This document shows, one piece after another, positions 1 through 8,800 of a DNA stretch of 64,000 bases. Positions within the stretch are counted from its first letter, which is position 1. Every line of letters begins with the position of its first letter. The notes under the pieces are model-generated. The model had not been told where the DNA came from and ran no database searches. It was given only the letters and a program-made list of their open reading frames with translations. Source of the DNA: Myxococcota bacterium (GTDB lineage: Bacteria > Myxococcota_A > UBA9160 > SMWR01); NCBI GenBank assembly GCA_039030075.1, contig JBCCEW010000003.1, forward strand, positions 186,001-250,000, read 5' to 3'. A program made the position numbers and the translations under genes.

Positions 1-757
1 GCATCAGCGCCGGGTTGCCGATCAGGTTGCGTTCGTGGCGCAGGGTGGCCCGCGAGATCGTCCAGCCTTCGCCGCGCTTGCCGAGGATGTGGTCCGCGGG
101 CGTGTGCACGTCGTTGAAGAAGACCTCGTTGAACTCCTCGCTCCCGGTCATCTGCTTCAGCGGGCGCACGTCGATGCCTTCGGCGTCCATGGGCACGAGC
201 AGGTACGAGATGCCCGCGTGCTTGCCGGCGTCGGGCTCCGTGCGGAAGAGACCGAACATGTAGTGGGCTTCGCGCGCGTTGCTCGTCCAGATCTTCTGAC
301 CGTTGATCACCCAGTGATCCCCATCGAGACGCGCGCTGGTCTGCAGCGAGGCGAGATCGCTCCCGGAGCCCGGTTCGCTGTAGCCCTGGCACCACTGCAT
401 CTCTCCCGCCAGCGTCGGCGGAATGAAGCGGCGCTTCTGCTCCTCGGTGCCGAAGTCGAGCAGGGTCGGCACGAGCAGGCCCGGACCCTGGTTCAGGCGG
501 TTGCCGGGCGCGCCGGTGCGCGCGTACTCCTCTTGGATGATGCGGTCGTAGAGCGGGTCGCTCTGGCGTCCGGCGCCGCCGTACTCGGCGGGAATGCTGC
601 GGTAGACGTAGCCCGCCTCGATGCCGCGCTTGCGGAACAGACGCTCCTGTTCGTTGCGGGGCAGCTTCGCTTCGTCGCCTTGGAGCGGCCAGCCACGCAG
701 GAACTCCTGCAGCTCGGCACGGAACGCTTCGTACTCGGGTCCGTAGGTGAGGTTCAT
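1..757 (-). CDS. Acyl-CoA dehydrogenase, N-terminal part (runs off the window)
   Basis: The reverse strand from the ATG at 757 encodes about 252 residues of a FAD-dependent acyl-CoA dehydrogenase; the C-terminal part lies beyond base 1. A GYSEPGSGSDLA segment, the family's FAD/substrate-loop signature, is visible, followed by WVINGQKIWTS. The start directly abuts the TAG stop of the upstream ACAD (758-760), so the two are almost certainly co-transcribed and translationally coupled. The arrangement resembles the paired FadE/ChsE genes whose products form alpha2-beta2 enzymes acting on steroid side-chain CoA thioesters. Substrate is not deducible. The catalytic base region is outside the window. 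Confidence 0.9.
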   Translation of the reverse strand, partial: MNLTYGPEYEAFRAELQEFLRGWPLQGDEAKLPRNEQERLFRKRGIEAGYVYRSIPAEYGGAGRQSDPLYDRIIQEEYARTGAPGNRLNQGPGLLVPTLLDFGTEEQKRRFIPPTLAGEMQWCQGYSEPGSGSDLASLQTSARLDGDHWVINGQKIWTSNAREAHYMFGLFRTEPDAGKHAGISYLLVPMDAEGIDVRPLKQMTGSEEFNEVFFNDVHTPADHILGKRGEGWTISRATLRHERNLIGNPALM

Positions 758-1837
758 CTACCAGGCTCCCAGCTCGGCGATCCGCCGACGGTGTTGTTCG
801 GGCGTCCCCCCCCAGGCCCGATCGAAGAGAACGCGCTTGAACCAGAGCTGGACGTCGCACTCCCAGGTGAAGCCCAGGCCGCCGTGCAGCTCGACCGACG
901 CGCGCGCGACTTCGATGGCGCGGTCGGTGATGTGGCTCTTCGCGAGCGCCGCCGCATGGGCGGACTCCGCGGGCAACTCGTCCCAGGCGTGGGCGGCGTA
1001 CCAGTAGAGCGCGCGGGACGCCTCGACCTGGGTCGCCATGTCGGCGAGCTGGTGCTTCACCCCCTGAAACTGGGCGATCGGCGTCCCGAACTGTTCGCGG
1101 GTCTTCGCGTACTCGGTGGTCATCGTGACCAGGCGCCAGGCCGCGCCGAAGGCCTCGGCGGCCAACAGCACCGCGGCTGCATCACGCACGCGTGCGGCCG
1201 CTCCCGCATCGCCCTCGAGAATTTCGGCGGCCGCGCCGTCGAAGTGGAGCGTGGCGAGGGGGCGTCCTCGATCGATGCCGTTCTCGTCCTCGCAGCGCAC
1301 GCCGTCGGCCTGGGTCTCGACGACCGCGAAGCCACCGCCCGCCACGCCGACCACGCAGAACTCGGCGTGCCCACCGTGGGGGACGTGTTGCTTCTGGCCG
1401 CGCAGAGACCCGCCGTCGAGCCCAAGGCTCCACTGCTCCGGGTCCCAGCCATCCGCCCCGTCGGCGAAGGCCACGGTCGCAAGGGTCTCGCCCGACGCGA
1501 TGCCTGGAAGCCAGCGCTCGCGCTGGGCGTCGCTGCCCGCGAGCTGGATCGCCAGGCCAGCGAGGGCGTGGCCGAAGAGCGGCCCCGGCAGACAGCCCGC
1601 GCCCAGCTCCTCGAAGACGATCGCCAGCTCGAGCAGCTGCATGCCGGCGCCGCCGTGGGCCTCGTCGATCGCCAGGCCGGGAATGCCCATCTCGGCCAGG
1701 CCCTTCCAGAGGCCCGGGTCGTGGCCGGTGCCCGCGTCGAAGAGCTCCCGGAGCCGGGGCGGGGGACACTCGCCAGCGACGAAGCCCTGGACCGTTTCCT
1801 GGAGGAGCTGTTGCTCCTCGTTCAATCCAAAATGCAT
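758..1837 (-). CDS. Acyl-CoA dehydrogenase, partner subunit
   Basis: A 359-residue protein starting MHFGLNEEQQ, with AGGAGA six bases before the ATG at 1837. The N-terminal helical domain, middle beta domain and C-terminal helical domain of the ACAD fold are all recognisable, including KTREQFGTPIAQFQGVKHQ near residue 265. The usual SEP-GSGSD flavin-loop motif is degenerate in the middle domain, as is common in one subunit of heteromeric ACAD pairs. It is the first gene of the leftward pair and stops one base before its partner starts. It diverges from a MarR regulator that may control it. An in-frame reading continues upstream, but the RBS and homology fix the start here. Confidence 0.9.
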   Translation of the reverse strand: MHFGLNEEQQLLQETVQGFVAGECPPPRLRELFDAGTGHDPGLWKGLAEMGIPGLAIDEAHGGAGMQLLELAIVFEELGAGCLPGPLFGHALAGLAIQLAGSDAQRERWLPGIASGETLATVAFADGADGWDPEQWSLGLDGGSLRGQKQHVPHGGHAEFCVVGVAGGGFAVVETQADGVRCEDENGIDRGRPLATLHFDGAAAEILEGDAGAAARVRDAAAVLLAAEAFGAAWRLVTMTTEYAKTREQFGTPIAQFQGVKHQLADMATQVEASRALYWYAAHAWDELPAESAHAAALAKSHITDRAIEVARASVELHGGLGFTWECDVQLWFKRVLFDRAWGGTPEQHRRRIAELGAW

Positions 1838-1871
1838 GGGGGTTCTCCTGCGCCCCATTTGGTAAACTATC

Positions 1872-1887
1872 TTGACTAAGCGGTCAA
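1872..1887. promoter_or_regulatory. Inverted repeat TTGAC-N6-GTCAA, candidate MarR operator
   Basis: A perfect 5-bp inverted repeat with a 6-bp spacer lies in the 72-bp gap between the divergent ACAD and marR-type genes. It overlaps the candidate -35 box of the regulator. MarR proteins usually bind such short palindromes over their own promoter; the assignment is inference. Confidence 0.4.
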
Positions 1888-1900
1888 CCCACCATAGACT
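1872..1900 (+). promoter_or_regulatory. Candidate sigma70 promoter TTGACT-N17-TAGACT for the MarR gene
   Basis: The -35 hexamer is at 1872-1877 and the -10 at 1895-1900 with ideal 17-bp spacing. Transcription would begin about three bases before the ATG at 1910, so the message would be essentially leaderless. Confidence 0.45.
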
Positions 1901-1909
1901 GGAAGCCTC

Positions 1910-2398
1910 ATGAGTGAAGCCACGATCCAAGACGCGGCGCAGTCGATCGCCGACATGAAGGAACGCAACTTCCCGCTGCTGGTTCAGTTGCTCACGCGGG
2001 ACTTCACGCGCCGCTGCACGGCGAAGCTCGAGGAGCGGGGCCACCCCCAGCTCCAGGCCTCGCACAACGCGGTGTTCCAGGGGCTCGGCGCCCAGGGCAC
2101 GCGCCTCACCGACCTCGCACGTCGCGCCGCGATGACGAAGCAGGCGATGGGTCAGATCGTCGACGACCTCGAACGACTCGGCTACGTCGAACGTGTGCCG
2201 GATCCGGCCGATGGGCGCGCGAAGATCGTCCGCTTCACCGTCAAGGGTCGCGCCTTCATGGCCGACGCCGCGGCCGTGATCCACGAGATCTGGGACGACT
2301 ACGCGAACCTGGTCGGCCAGAAGGAACTCGCGCAGGCCCAGCAGGCCCTGCGTTCGCTTTGGCAGGGCATTCTGAAGACAGCTAAAGCCGAGGGATGA
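1910..2398 (+). CDS. MarR-family transcriptional regulator
   Basis: A 162-residue protein with a winged helix-turn-helix at about residues 55-125 (LTDLARRAAMTKQAMGQIVDDLERLGYVERV) followed by the beta wing (PDPADGRAKIVRFTVKG). N- and C-terminal helices suit dimerisation. MarR proteins are dimeric repressors relieved by small ligands such as aromatic acids or CoA thioesters. It diverges from the ACAD pair, with a TTGAC/GTCAA palindrome in between, so it probably controls both directions. Its TGA overlaps the ATG of the glutathione transferase (ATGA), giving translational coupling. The ligand is unknown. Confidence 0.9.
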   Translation: MSEATIQDAAQSIADMKERNFPLLVQLLTRDFTRRCTAKLEERGHPQLQASHNAVFQGLGAQGTRLTDLARRAAMTKQAMGQIVDDLERLGYVERVPDPADGRAKIVRFTVKGRAFMADAAAVIHEIWDDYANLVGQKELAQAQQALRSLWQGILKTAKAEG

Positions 2399-2997
2399 AG
2401 CTCTACTTCTTCCCGATTGCTCCCAACCCGACCAAGGTCCGCACCTACCTCGCGGAAAAGGGCATCGAGATCGAACTCGAGTTGGTGAGCTTCTTCGAGG
2501 GAGCCCAGAACACCCCCGAGTTCCGTGCGAAGAACCCGCTCGGCAAGCTCCCCGTCCTCGAGCTCGACGACGGAAGCATCCTCACCGAATCGCTCGCGAT
2601 CATGCGCTACCTCGAGGAGCTCCACCCCGAGCCCAACATGGTCGGCACCACGCCCCTCGAGCGGGCGCGAATCAGCGAGCTCGAGCGCATCTGCGAGAAC
2701 GGCGTGCTGTCGGCGGTGGCGCGCTACATCCACGCCACCAAATCCCCGCTCGACCTGCCGCCGAAGCCGCAGGTCGCGGAGGTCGCCTGGGAGAACCTGC
2801 AGGCCAACCTCGAGGTGCTGGACGCCCGCGTGGGCGCCGGGCCCTTCGTCGCCGGCGATCGCGTCACGATCGCCGACTGCACGCTGTGGGCCGGGTTCAA
2901 CTTCGCGAAGTTCCGCGATGTCGAGATCGATGCGAAGTACGCGAACCTGCTCGCCTGGCGCGAGCGTTTCGCCGATCGCCCCAGCACCCAGATCTGA
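2395..2997 (+). CDS. Glutathione S-transferase family protein
   Basis: A 200-residue protein with an N-terminal thioredoxin-like domain (MKLYFFPIAPNPTKVRTYL; KNPLGKLPVLELDDG with the cis-proline; LTESLAIMRYLEE, which holds the glutathione gamma-glutamyl site) and an all-helical C-terminal domain containing the VTIADCTLWAG N-capping box. Length is normal for the family. Such enzymes conjugate glutathione to electrophiles or act as isomerases. It is coupled by a 4-bp overlap to the MarR gene, suggesting induction by a toxic or electrophilic compound; this is inference. Confidence 0.9.
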   Translation: MKLYFFPIAPNPTKVRTYLAEKGIEIELELVSFFEGAQNTPEFRAKNPLGKLPVLELDDGSILTESLAIMRYLEELHPEPNMVGTTPLERARISELERICENGVLSAVARYIHATKSPLDLPPKPQVAEVAWENLQANLEVLDARVGAGPFVAGDRVTIADCTLWAGFNFAKFRDVEIDAKYANLLAWRERFADRPSTQI

Positions 2998-3031
2998 GCG
3001 CGCGAGTCGCTGCCCTTCGTCCCTGGGTGCG

Positions 3032-3051
3032 CAGCGCTAGCGGACGCGCTG
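3032..3051. terminator. Weak convergent hairpin between GST and metG
   Basis: CAGCGC (3032-3037), an 8-nt loop and GCGCTG (3046-3051) form a 6-bp stem between two converging genes, overlapping the metG stop codon. No T-run follows. Confidence 0.25.
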
Positions 3052-5076
3052 GCCGGGCACCGCGCCACTGTCCGGTGACAGGACGAAGAGGTCCGACCCG
3101 CCCGGTCCGGCGGCCAGCACCATCGCCTCGCTGGTCCCGAACTTCATCTTGCGCGGAGCGAGGTTGGCGACGACCACGACCAGGCGGCCCACCAGCGACT
3201 CGGGCTCGTAGGCCTTCTTGATGCCGGCAAACACGGTGCGGCGTTCGTCGCCGCCCAGGCTCACCTCCAGCTCGAGGAGCTTGCTCGCCCCCTTCACCGC
3301 CTGGGCCGACTCGATGCGCGCGACGCGCAGATCGAGCTTCGCGAAGTCGTCGATGGCGATCTCGGGCTCGAGGGGCTCGCCCGCGAGGGCCTCCCCGTCG
3401 TCGACCGGCACCGTCGCTGCTTCGGCCACGGCAGCCGCCGCGGCGCCCGCCGCGATGAAGGCCTCGACCTTCTCGGCTTCGAGCCGGGCCATCAGATGCT
3501 GGAACTTGCCGACCGCGGTGCCCGTCAACGGAGTCGCCGCCTCGTCCCAGTTGGGTTCCGCCGACAGACCGAGAAGACTGCGCGCGTCGGCGGCCAGCCG
3601 CGGCTGCACCGGCGCCAGGTACACGATGATCTGGTGGAAGAGGTTGAGGGCCACGCTGCACACGTCGCGCAACTCGGCCTCGGCCCCTTCCTGCTTCTTG
3701 AGCTTCCAGGGAGCACGCGCCTCGACGAACTCGTTCGCCTGATCCGCCAGCCCCATCACGAGCCGGGTCGCGCGCGCGTGATCGCAGGCTTCGTAGGCTC
3801 CCGCGATCTCGTCGCCCTTCGCCACCGCCGCAGCGAACAGGCCGCCGTCGTCGGGATACGCGTCCGAGAGCGCCTTTCCTTGGACGAAGCGAGCCGTGCG
3901 GCTCGCGAGGTTCACGACCTTCCCCACCAGGTCTGCGTTCACCTTGGCGTGGAACTCTTCGAGGTTCAGATCCATGTCCGACGCGCCGCCGGAGATCTTC
4001 GTCGCGAAGTAGTAGCGGAGGTAGTCGGAAGGAAGATGATCGAGGTAGGTCCGTGCGAGCACGAAGGTGCCCTTGCGCTTGCTCATCTTCTCGCCATTCA
4101 CGGTCAGGAAGCCGTGCACGTGCACGCGCGTGGGCAGCGGCCGCCCCCAGGCCTTCAGCATCGCCGGCCAGAAGAGCGTGTGGAAGTACGCGATGTCCTT
4201 GCCGATGAAGTGGTGGATCTCGCACTCCGGGTTCCCCCACCAGCGCTCGAAGTCGTCGCCGGTGCGCTCACACCAGTCCCAGGTGGCGCTCATGTAGCCG
4301 ACGGGTGCGTCGAGCCAGACGTAGAAGAAGTGACCCGGCTCGTCGGGGATCTCGAAGCCGAAGTAGGGCGCGGGACGCGACACGTCCCAGTCGCGCAGGG
4401 GCTCGGCGAGGAAGGCTCCCTTCAGCCAGTTCGCGGTCTCGCGCGGCATCCGGCCCTCGGCCTGGGTCCACTCGGTGAGGAATTCCTGGAACGGAGCGAG
4501 GGCGACGAAATGGTGCGTCGCGCTGCGCACCTCGGGGACGGTGCCGGTGATCGTGCTCACCGGGTCCTTGAGCTCGTGCGGCTGATACACGCATCCGCAC
4601 ACGTCGCAGTTGTCGCCGTACTGGTCGGGTGCCCCGCAGCGCGGACACTCGCCCTTCACGAACCGATCGGCCAGGAAGATTCCCGCCTCGGCGTCGTAGA
4701 GCTGGGTGACGTCACGGCTGACGACGTGCCCGCCCGCGCGCAGAGCCGCCCAGACTTCGCCGACCAGGCGCTCGTTCGAGGGACTGTGGGTGCTGCCGTA
4801 GTGATCGAACACGACGCCGAAATCGGCGAGGTCACGCTCGTGGGCGCTGCGCACCTCTTCGAGCAGTGACTCGGGTTCGCGGTTCTCCTGCTGGGCGCGC
4901 AGCATCGTCGCGGTGCCGTGAGTGTCGTCGGCGCAGACGTAGGCCACCTCGTGGCCGCGCATCCGTTGGAAGCGCACCCAGATGTTGGTCTGGATGTGCT
5001 CGACCAGATGCCCGAGGTGAATGTCGGCATTCACGTAGGGCAGGGCGGTCGTGACGAGAATCTGTCGCCGCGTCAT
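3037..5076 (-). CDS. metG: Methionyl-tRNA synthetase
   Basis: A 679-residue class I aminoacyl-tRNA synthetase charging tRNA-Met. The HIGH-type motif is HLGH (20-23). The zinc knuckle has Cys144, Cys147, Cys157 and Cys160, and the KMSKS loop reads KMSKR (330-334). The anticodon-binding helical domain follows. The last 105 or so residues (from about 572) are an EMAPII-like tRNA-binding and dimerisation domain, after an Ala-rich linker. Length and layout match the long bacterial MetG type. It starts 10 bases after the stop of the enoyl-CoA hydratase gene, so the two are probably one transcript, an unusual partner for an essential synthetase. Confidence 0.97.
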   Translation of the reverse strand: MTRRQILVTTALPYVNADIHLGHLVEHIQTNIWVRFQRMRGHEVAYVCADDTHGTATMLRAQQENREPESLLEEVRSAHERDLADFGVVFDHYGSTHSPSNERLVGEVWAALRAGGHVVSRDVTQLYDAEAGIFLADRFVKGECPRCGAPDQYGDNCDVCGCVYQPHELKDPVSTITGTVPEVRSATHHFVALAPFQEFLTEWTQAEGRMPRETANWLKGAFLAEPLRDWDVSRPAPYFGFEIPDEPGHFFYVWLDAPVGYMSATWDWCERTGDDFERWWGNPECEIHHFIGKDIAYFHTLFWPAMLKAWGRPLPTRVHVHGFLTVNGEKMSKRKGTFVLARTYLDHLPSDYLRYYFATKISGGASDMDLNLEEFHAKVNADLVGKVVNLASRTARFVQGKALSDAYPDDGGLFAAAVAKGDEIAGAYEACDHARATRLVMGLADQANEFVEARAPWKLKKQEGAEAELRDVCSVALNLFHQIIVYLAPVQPRLAADARSLLGLSAEPNWDEAATPLTGTAVGKFQHLMARLEAEKVEAFIAAGAAAAAVAEAATVPVDDGEALAGEPLEPEIAIDDFAKLDLRVARIESAQAVKGASKLLELEVSLGGDERRTVFAGIKKAYEPESLVGRLVVVVANLAPRKMKFGTSEAMVLAAGPGGSDLFVLSPDSGAVPGQRVR

Positions 5077-5086
5077 GGGTCGCCGC

Positions 5087-5869
5087 CTAGCGGAACTGTT
5101 TGAAGTCGGGCTTGCGCTTCTCGATGAAGGCCTGGACGGCCTCCAGGTTCTCGGGCGAGCCCGCCATTTCCTTCATGCCGTGGTCTTCGGCGTCCAGCGC
5201 CGCCTGGATGCCGTCGCGATGCGCGCGGAGCAGGGTGCGCTTCGTCGCCTGCAGGGACGAAACCGGGTGGGCCGCGATCTCGCGCGCCACCGCGAGGGTC
5301 GCCTCGAGCAGCTGGGCGTCGGGGAAGACGCCGGCCGCGATCCCCAGTTCGACCGCCTGGCCGGCGTCGATCCACTCGGCGGTGTAGAAGAGCTCGGCGG
5401 CCTTCTGGGAACCGATCACCTGCTGGAGCATGTAGCTGGAGGCGCCTTCGGGCACGAGCCCGAGCGATACGAAGGGCAGACGCAGGCGGACGCTCTCGCC
5501 CACGTAGACGACGTCGCAGTGGAACAGGAAGGTGGCACCGATCCCCACTCCGACGCCCTTCGCCGCCGCGAGGAGCGGCTTGTCGAAGGCCACCAGGGCC
5601 TCCATGCACGCGTGGTAGCCGCTGGGGTGGCCGTCGTCTCTTGGTTCGGCTGGCCTGCCGAACGCGGTCAGGTCCTGACCCGCCGAGAAGTCGTCGCCGG
5701 CACCCGTCACCACGACGACGGCGACCCGGGGGTCTTCGCGTGCGTCACGCAGGGCGTCGCGCAGCCCGTCCCACTGTGGATCGTGGAAGGCGTTCTTCTT
5801 CTCGGGTCGATTGAGGGTGACGAGGAGGACTCCATCCTCGTCGAGCTCGCGCAGCACCGGATCGGCCAT
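5087..5869 (-). CDS. Enoyl-CoA hydratase/isomerase family protein
   Basis: A 260-residue crotonase-fold protein starting MADPVLREL, preceded by GGAGGAG. The oxyanion-hole segments FSAGQDL and the Gly-rich [10 protein letters not shown] are present, and the catalytic-region Glu lies in GLVPEGASS. Crotonases hydrate or isomerise enoyl-CoA thioesters; the exact reaction cannot be read from the sequence. It diverges from the first P450 and lies upstream of metG. A GGTAG-AG-CTACC inverted repeat (5916-5927) sits in the divergent gap and could be an operator. Confidence 0.88.
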   Translation of the reverse strand: MADPVLRELDEDGVLLVTLNRPEKKNAFHDPQWDGLRDALRDAREDPRVAVVVVTGAGDDFSAGQDLTAFGRPAEPRDDGHPSGYHACMEALVAFDKPLLAAAKGVGVGIGATFLFHCDVVYVGESVRLRLPFVSLGLVPEGASSYMLQQVIGSQKAAELFYTAEWIDAGQAVELGIAAGVFPDAQLLEATLAVAREIAAHPVSSLQATKRTLLRAHRDGIQAALDAEDHGMKEMAGSPENLEAVQAFIEKRKPDFKQFR

Positions 5870-5915
5870 GTCTCCTCCTCCGACGGGAGCGGATGATAGC
5901 GGGGACGTGGGCGTC

Positions 5916-5927
5916 GGTAGAGCTACC
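5916..5927. promoter_or_regulatory. Inverted repeat GGTAG-AG-CTACC in the hydratase/P450 divergent gap
   Basis: A 12-bp inverted repeat with a 2-bp centre lies between the two divergent start codons (5869 and 5966). No regulator gene is adjacent, so the role is speculative. Confidence 0.25.
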
Positions 5928-5965
5928 TTCGCCGGCGGCGTCGCGGATCGACGAGGAGGCAGCCG

Positions 5966-7147
5966 ATGGTCGAGTACAACCCGTTTTCCGAAGAGATCAT
6001 GGCGGATCCCTACCCGATCTATCGCCAGCTCCGGGCCGAGGCCCCGGTCTACCGGCTCGCCGACTACCCGTGCTGGGCGCTGTCGCGTTTCGAGGACGTC
6101 TGGAACGCGAGCATGGACGCGAAGTCCTACTCCGTGGCGCAGGGCACCACGCCGGCCCAGCAGCTCACGAAGGTCCAGCCGGTCACGCCGATGATCAACA
6201 ACCTGGACCCGCCGGATCACACCCGCCTGCGCTCCCAGTTCCGGCCCTTCTTCGGGCCGGCGCGGGTACGCGCCCTCGACCCGACGATTCGCGAGCTGTT
6301 CAGCAAGGCCCTCGATGAGCTGGTCGAGCGCGGCGGCGGCGACCTGGTCGGCGAGTTCGGCACCCGGGTGGCGACGAAGGTGGCGTCGATCGTGGCTGGG
6401 ATCCCGCTCGAGGACGGCGAGATGCTCTACGAGCTCGTGAAGCGCTTCTTCGGCCGGGAAGAGGGCGTCGACGGCATGACCGAGGACGGGATCGCCGCGA
6501 TGATGGAGATGTTCGCGTACTTCGGCGAGCTCACCCGCAAGCGACGCGCCCAGGGCACGAACGGCGCCGACCCCCTCGACGTCCTGATCGAGTTCGAACA
6601 GGACGGCCGACCGCTCGTCGACGACGAGATCGCCTCCCATATGTCGATGCTCCTGATCGGGGGCTCGGAGACCTTCCCGAAGGTGTTCGCCAACCTGGCC
6701 CGGCGGCTCGCCGAGTTTCCGGAGCAGCGCGCGAAGGTGGCGGCCGACCCGAGCCTGGCACCCGACGCGTTCACCGAGGGGCTGCGGTACGACATGCCGA
6801 CCCAGTTCCTGGGCCGCACCCTGCTGCGCGACGTCGAGATCCGCGATCAGAAGCTGCGCGAGGGCGAGTCCGTGATCTTCCTCTACGCCTCCGCGAACCG
6901 CGACGAGGCCGAGTTCGACGACCCGGACCGCTTCGACATCGAGCGGCGCCCACCGCGCATTCTCTCCTTCGGCCACGGCACCCACGCTTGCCTGGGCATC
7001 CACGTGGCAAAGGCCGAGGGGCGAATCGCCCTCGAGGAGCTGCTCGAGCGCGATCCGGAGTACGGCATCGACCTCGACGGCGCCGAGCGCCTGCGCACCG
7101 AGTTCGTGCAGGGCTTCGCCTCGCTGCCGATCCAGCTCTTGCGCTAG
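5966..7147 (+). CDS. Cytochrome P450 (first of two paralogues)
   Basis: A 393-residue soluble bacterial P450 with GAGGAGG before the ATG. The I-helix oxygen-activation motif is IGGSET (231-236), the ExxR pair is Glu271/Arg274, and the haem-binding loop FGHGTHACLG places the thiolate ligand at Cys342. Bacterial P450s hydroxylate lipids, steroids, terpenes or xenobiotics using ferredoxin electrons. The I-helix has Gly in place of the usual Ala of AGxxT and is followed by FPK, which is also seen in the paralogue at 10770. No ferredoxin reductase is adjacent, but an LLM flavin oxidoreductase follows. Substrate unknown. Confidence 0.95.
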   Translation: MVEYNPFSEEIMADPYPIYRQLRAEAPVYRLADYPCWALSRFEDVWNASMDAKSYSVAQGTTPAQQLTKVQPVTPMINNLDPPDHTRLRSQFRPFFGPARVRALDPTIRELFSKALDELVERGGGDLVGEFGTRVATKVASIVAGIPLEDGEMLYELVKRFFGREEGVDGMTEDGIAAMMEMFAYFGELTRKRRAQGTNGADPLDVLIEFEQDGRPLVDDEIASHMSMLLIGGSETFPKVFANLARRLAEFPEQRAKVAADPSLAPDAFTEGLRYDMPTQFLGRTLLRDVEIRDQKLREGESVIFLYASANRDEAEFDDPDRFDIERRPPRILSFGHGTHACLGIHVAKAEGRIALEELLERDPEYGIDLDGAERLRTEFVQGFASLPIQLLR

Positions 7148-7173
7148 TCCCTGCGCTCTACGACCGCTGCGAC

Positions 7174-7189
7174 GGGCCCCGCTGGGCCC
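7174..7189 (+). terminator. GC-rich hairpin downstream of the P450
   Basis: GGGCCC-CGCT-GGGCCC can fold into a 6-bp all-GC stem with a 4-nt loop, 27 bases after the P450 stop. It lacks a T-run, so it may only slow or attenuate read-through into the LLM gene. Confidence 0.3.
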
Positions 7190-7221
7190 TGTGCGTCCAC
7201 CCCCGAGCCAACGGAGCCCCC

Positions 7222-8085
7222 GTGAAGTTCGTCGTTTCCGCTGCCTTCAACGACCCCGACCATCTGACCGAGCTGGCGATCTGTGCCGACGAGCACGGCT
7301 ACGAGGCGATGGCCTTTCCCGACCACGTCGTCCACCCGGAGCAGCTCGATACGCCCTATCCCTACACCGAGGACGGTTCGCGGCGTTGGGAGGCCTTCAC
7401 GCCGTGGGTCGATCCCTGGGTGGCGATCGGGGCCTGCGCCGCGGTCACGCGTCGGCTGCGCTTCACCAACAACGTATTCGTGCTGGCGATGCGCAACCCG
7501 TATCTCGCGGCGAAGTCGATCGCGACGGCCGCCGCGATGTCCGGGGGGCGCGTCACGCTCACCCTCGGCGTCGGCTGGTCGAACGTCGAGTACACGCTGA
7601 TGGGCCAGGACTTCCGCACCCGCGGCAAGCGCACCGACGAGATGATCGAGCTGATCCGCAAGCTCTGGACCGGCGAGATGGTCTCCCACGAGGGCCGCTT
7701 CTATCAGTGCGAACCCCTCGAGATGAACCCGAAGCCGCCGGAGCGCATCCCGATCTGGGTGGGCGGCATCTCGGACCCGGCGCTGCGACGCGCGGCGCGC
7801 AACGACGGCTGGCTCTCCGACCTGCAGAGCTCGGCCGAGATCGCCGAGTGCATTGCGCGCGTGCGTCAGTACCGCGAGGAGCTCGGGCGCGGTGACGCGC
7901 CCCTCGACGTGATGGCCAGCGCGAGCGACGCCTTCGATGTCGACGGTTACCGCCGCCTGGCCGACGCCGGCGTGACCCACGTGTTGACGCTCCCGTGGAT
8001 CTTCACCCAGGGCGACACGAAGGTGCTCTCGGAGAAGAAGGACGGCCTGCGCCGCTTCGCCGATGACGTGATCGCGAAGTTCTGA
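7222..8085 (+). CDS. LLM-class flavin-dependent oxidoreductase
   Basis: A 287-residue luciferase-like monooxygenase-fold (TIM barrel) protein, likely FMN- or F420-dependent. GTG at 7222 is preferred because GGAG precedes it by six bases and the reading MKFVVSAAF matches the family's first strand. Typical segments are RLRFTNNVFVLAMRNP, GGRVTLTLGVGW, EMIELIRKLWTGE with VSHEGRFYQ, and PIWVGG. It lies downstream of the P450 in the same direction and may act in the same oxidative pathway; that link is inference. A strong terminator follows. Confidence 0.88.
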   Translation: MKFVVSAAFNDPDHLTELAICADEHGYEAMAFPDHVVHPEQLDTPYPYTEDGSRRWEAFTPWVDPWVAIGACAAVTRRLRFTNNVFVLAMRNPYLAAKSIATAAAMSGGRVTLTLGVGWSNVEYTLMGQDFRTRGKRTDEMIELIRKLWTGEMVSHEGRFYQCEPLEMNPKPPERIPIWVGGISDPALRRAARNDGWLSDLQSSAEIAECIARVRQYREELGRGDAPLDVMASASDAFDVDGYRRLADAGVTHVLTLPWIFTQGDTKVLSEKKDGLRRFADDVIAKF

Positions 8086-8127
8086 GCGCGCGGCGGGTTT
8101 CGGTCGGCGAGCACCGCCACCAAAGCG

Positions 8128-8159
8128 AAGGGCCCCGCTCCCGGAGGAGCGAGGCCCTT
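8128..8159. terminator. Strong bidirectional terminator
   Basis: AAGGGCCCCGCTCC (8128-8141), loop CGGA, and GGAGCGAGGCCCTT (8146-8159) pair at 13 of 14 positions. It separates the convergent LLM and PEP-CTERM genes and can serve both. Confidence 0.75.
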
Positions 8160-8185
8160 GCTTCGTTTCGAACGGTGGCCGGGTA

Positions 8186-8800
8186 CTAGCGGCGGCGGCG
8201 CGAGGCCTGGCTCGCCACCAGGAGGCCGATTCCGAACACGAGCGCAGCGCTCGGCTCCGGAACGGGCTTCTCCCACTTCTTGACCCAGATCTTCTTGATC
8301 TTGAAGTCGTCGTTCTTGTGGTCGGCGTAGAAGTCCATGATGGTGCCGGGCTTGTCGAAGACAGCCTTGTTGGCCCACCAGATGCCGCTACCGGAAGCCT
8401 TGTCGTCGACGATCGTCTTGCCGTCGATGTCGAGCGACCAGTCGTCACCGCTGCCGTTGGCCTCGGTGAACTCGACCTTCACGATGTGCACCATCTCGGA
8501 GAAGTGCATGCGCAGGCGCTCGTCCGGGCCCCAGCCATCGATCTGAGTGGAGTCACCCTTGTACGAGTAGACGCCCGTGCCCCACTTGCCCATGTGCACC
8601 CACTCGCGACCATCGGTGCTGTGAGCCGTGAGCTTCAGCTCGATGCCGTGGACCTCGGTCGACCACGACTTTCCGTACCAGTTCTTCTTGCTGGTCAGGT
8701 CGAACATGGCGACCGCGTTCGCGGCGCCAGCGACCAGCAAAGTGAGCGTCGCAAGGGAAGCAATAAACAGTCCCTTGGAGCTCCAGTTCTTCTTGAGCAT
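8186..8800 (-). CDS. PEP-CTERM sorting-domain protein
   Basis: A 204-residue exported protein. An N-terminal signal peptide (LFIASLATLTLLVAGAANA) ends near residue 31. The C-terminus has the PEP-CTERM tripartite signal: VPEPSAA, a hydrophobic stretch (ALVFGIGLLVAS) and a terminal Arg cluster. Such tails are recognised by exosortase EpsH and processed at the inner membrane, usually with exopolysaccharide export. The mature domain is rich in Trp, Asp and Lys and resembles a small beta-sandwich; I do not recognise its family. GGAGGA precedes the start. No exosortase gene is in the window. Confidence 0.88.
   Translation of the reverse strand: MLKKNWSSKGLFIASLATLTLLVAGAANAVAMFDLTSKKNWYGKSWSTEVHGIELKLTAHSTDGREWVHMGKWGTGVYSYKGDSTQIDGWGPDERLRMHFSEMVHIVKVEFTEANGSGDDWSLDIDGKTIVDDKASGSGIWWANKAVFDKPGTIMDFYADHKNDDFKIKKIWVKKWEKPVPEPSAALVFGIGLLVASQASRRRR

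Noticed and set aside
35-1879. A long rightward open frame across the first ACAD genes
   Set aside because: It is antisense to two clear ACAD genes and its translation is Arg/Ala/Gly-rich with no domain; typical of high-GC shadow frames.
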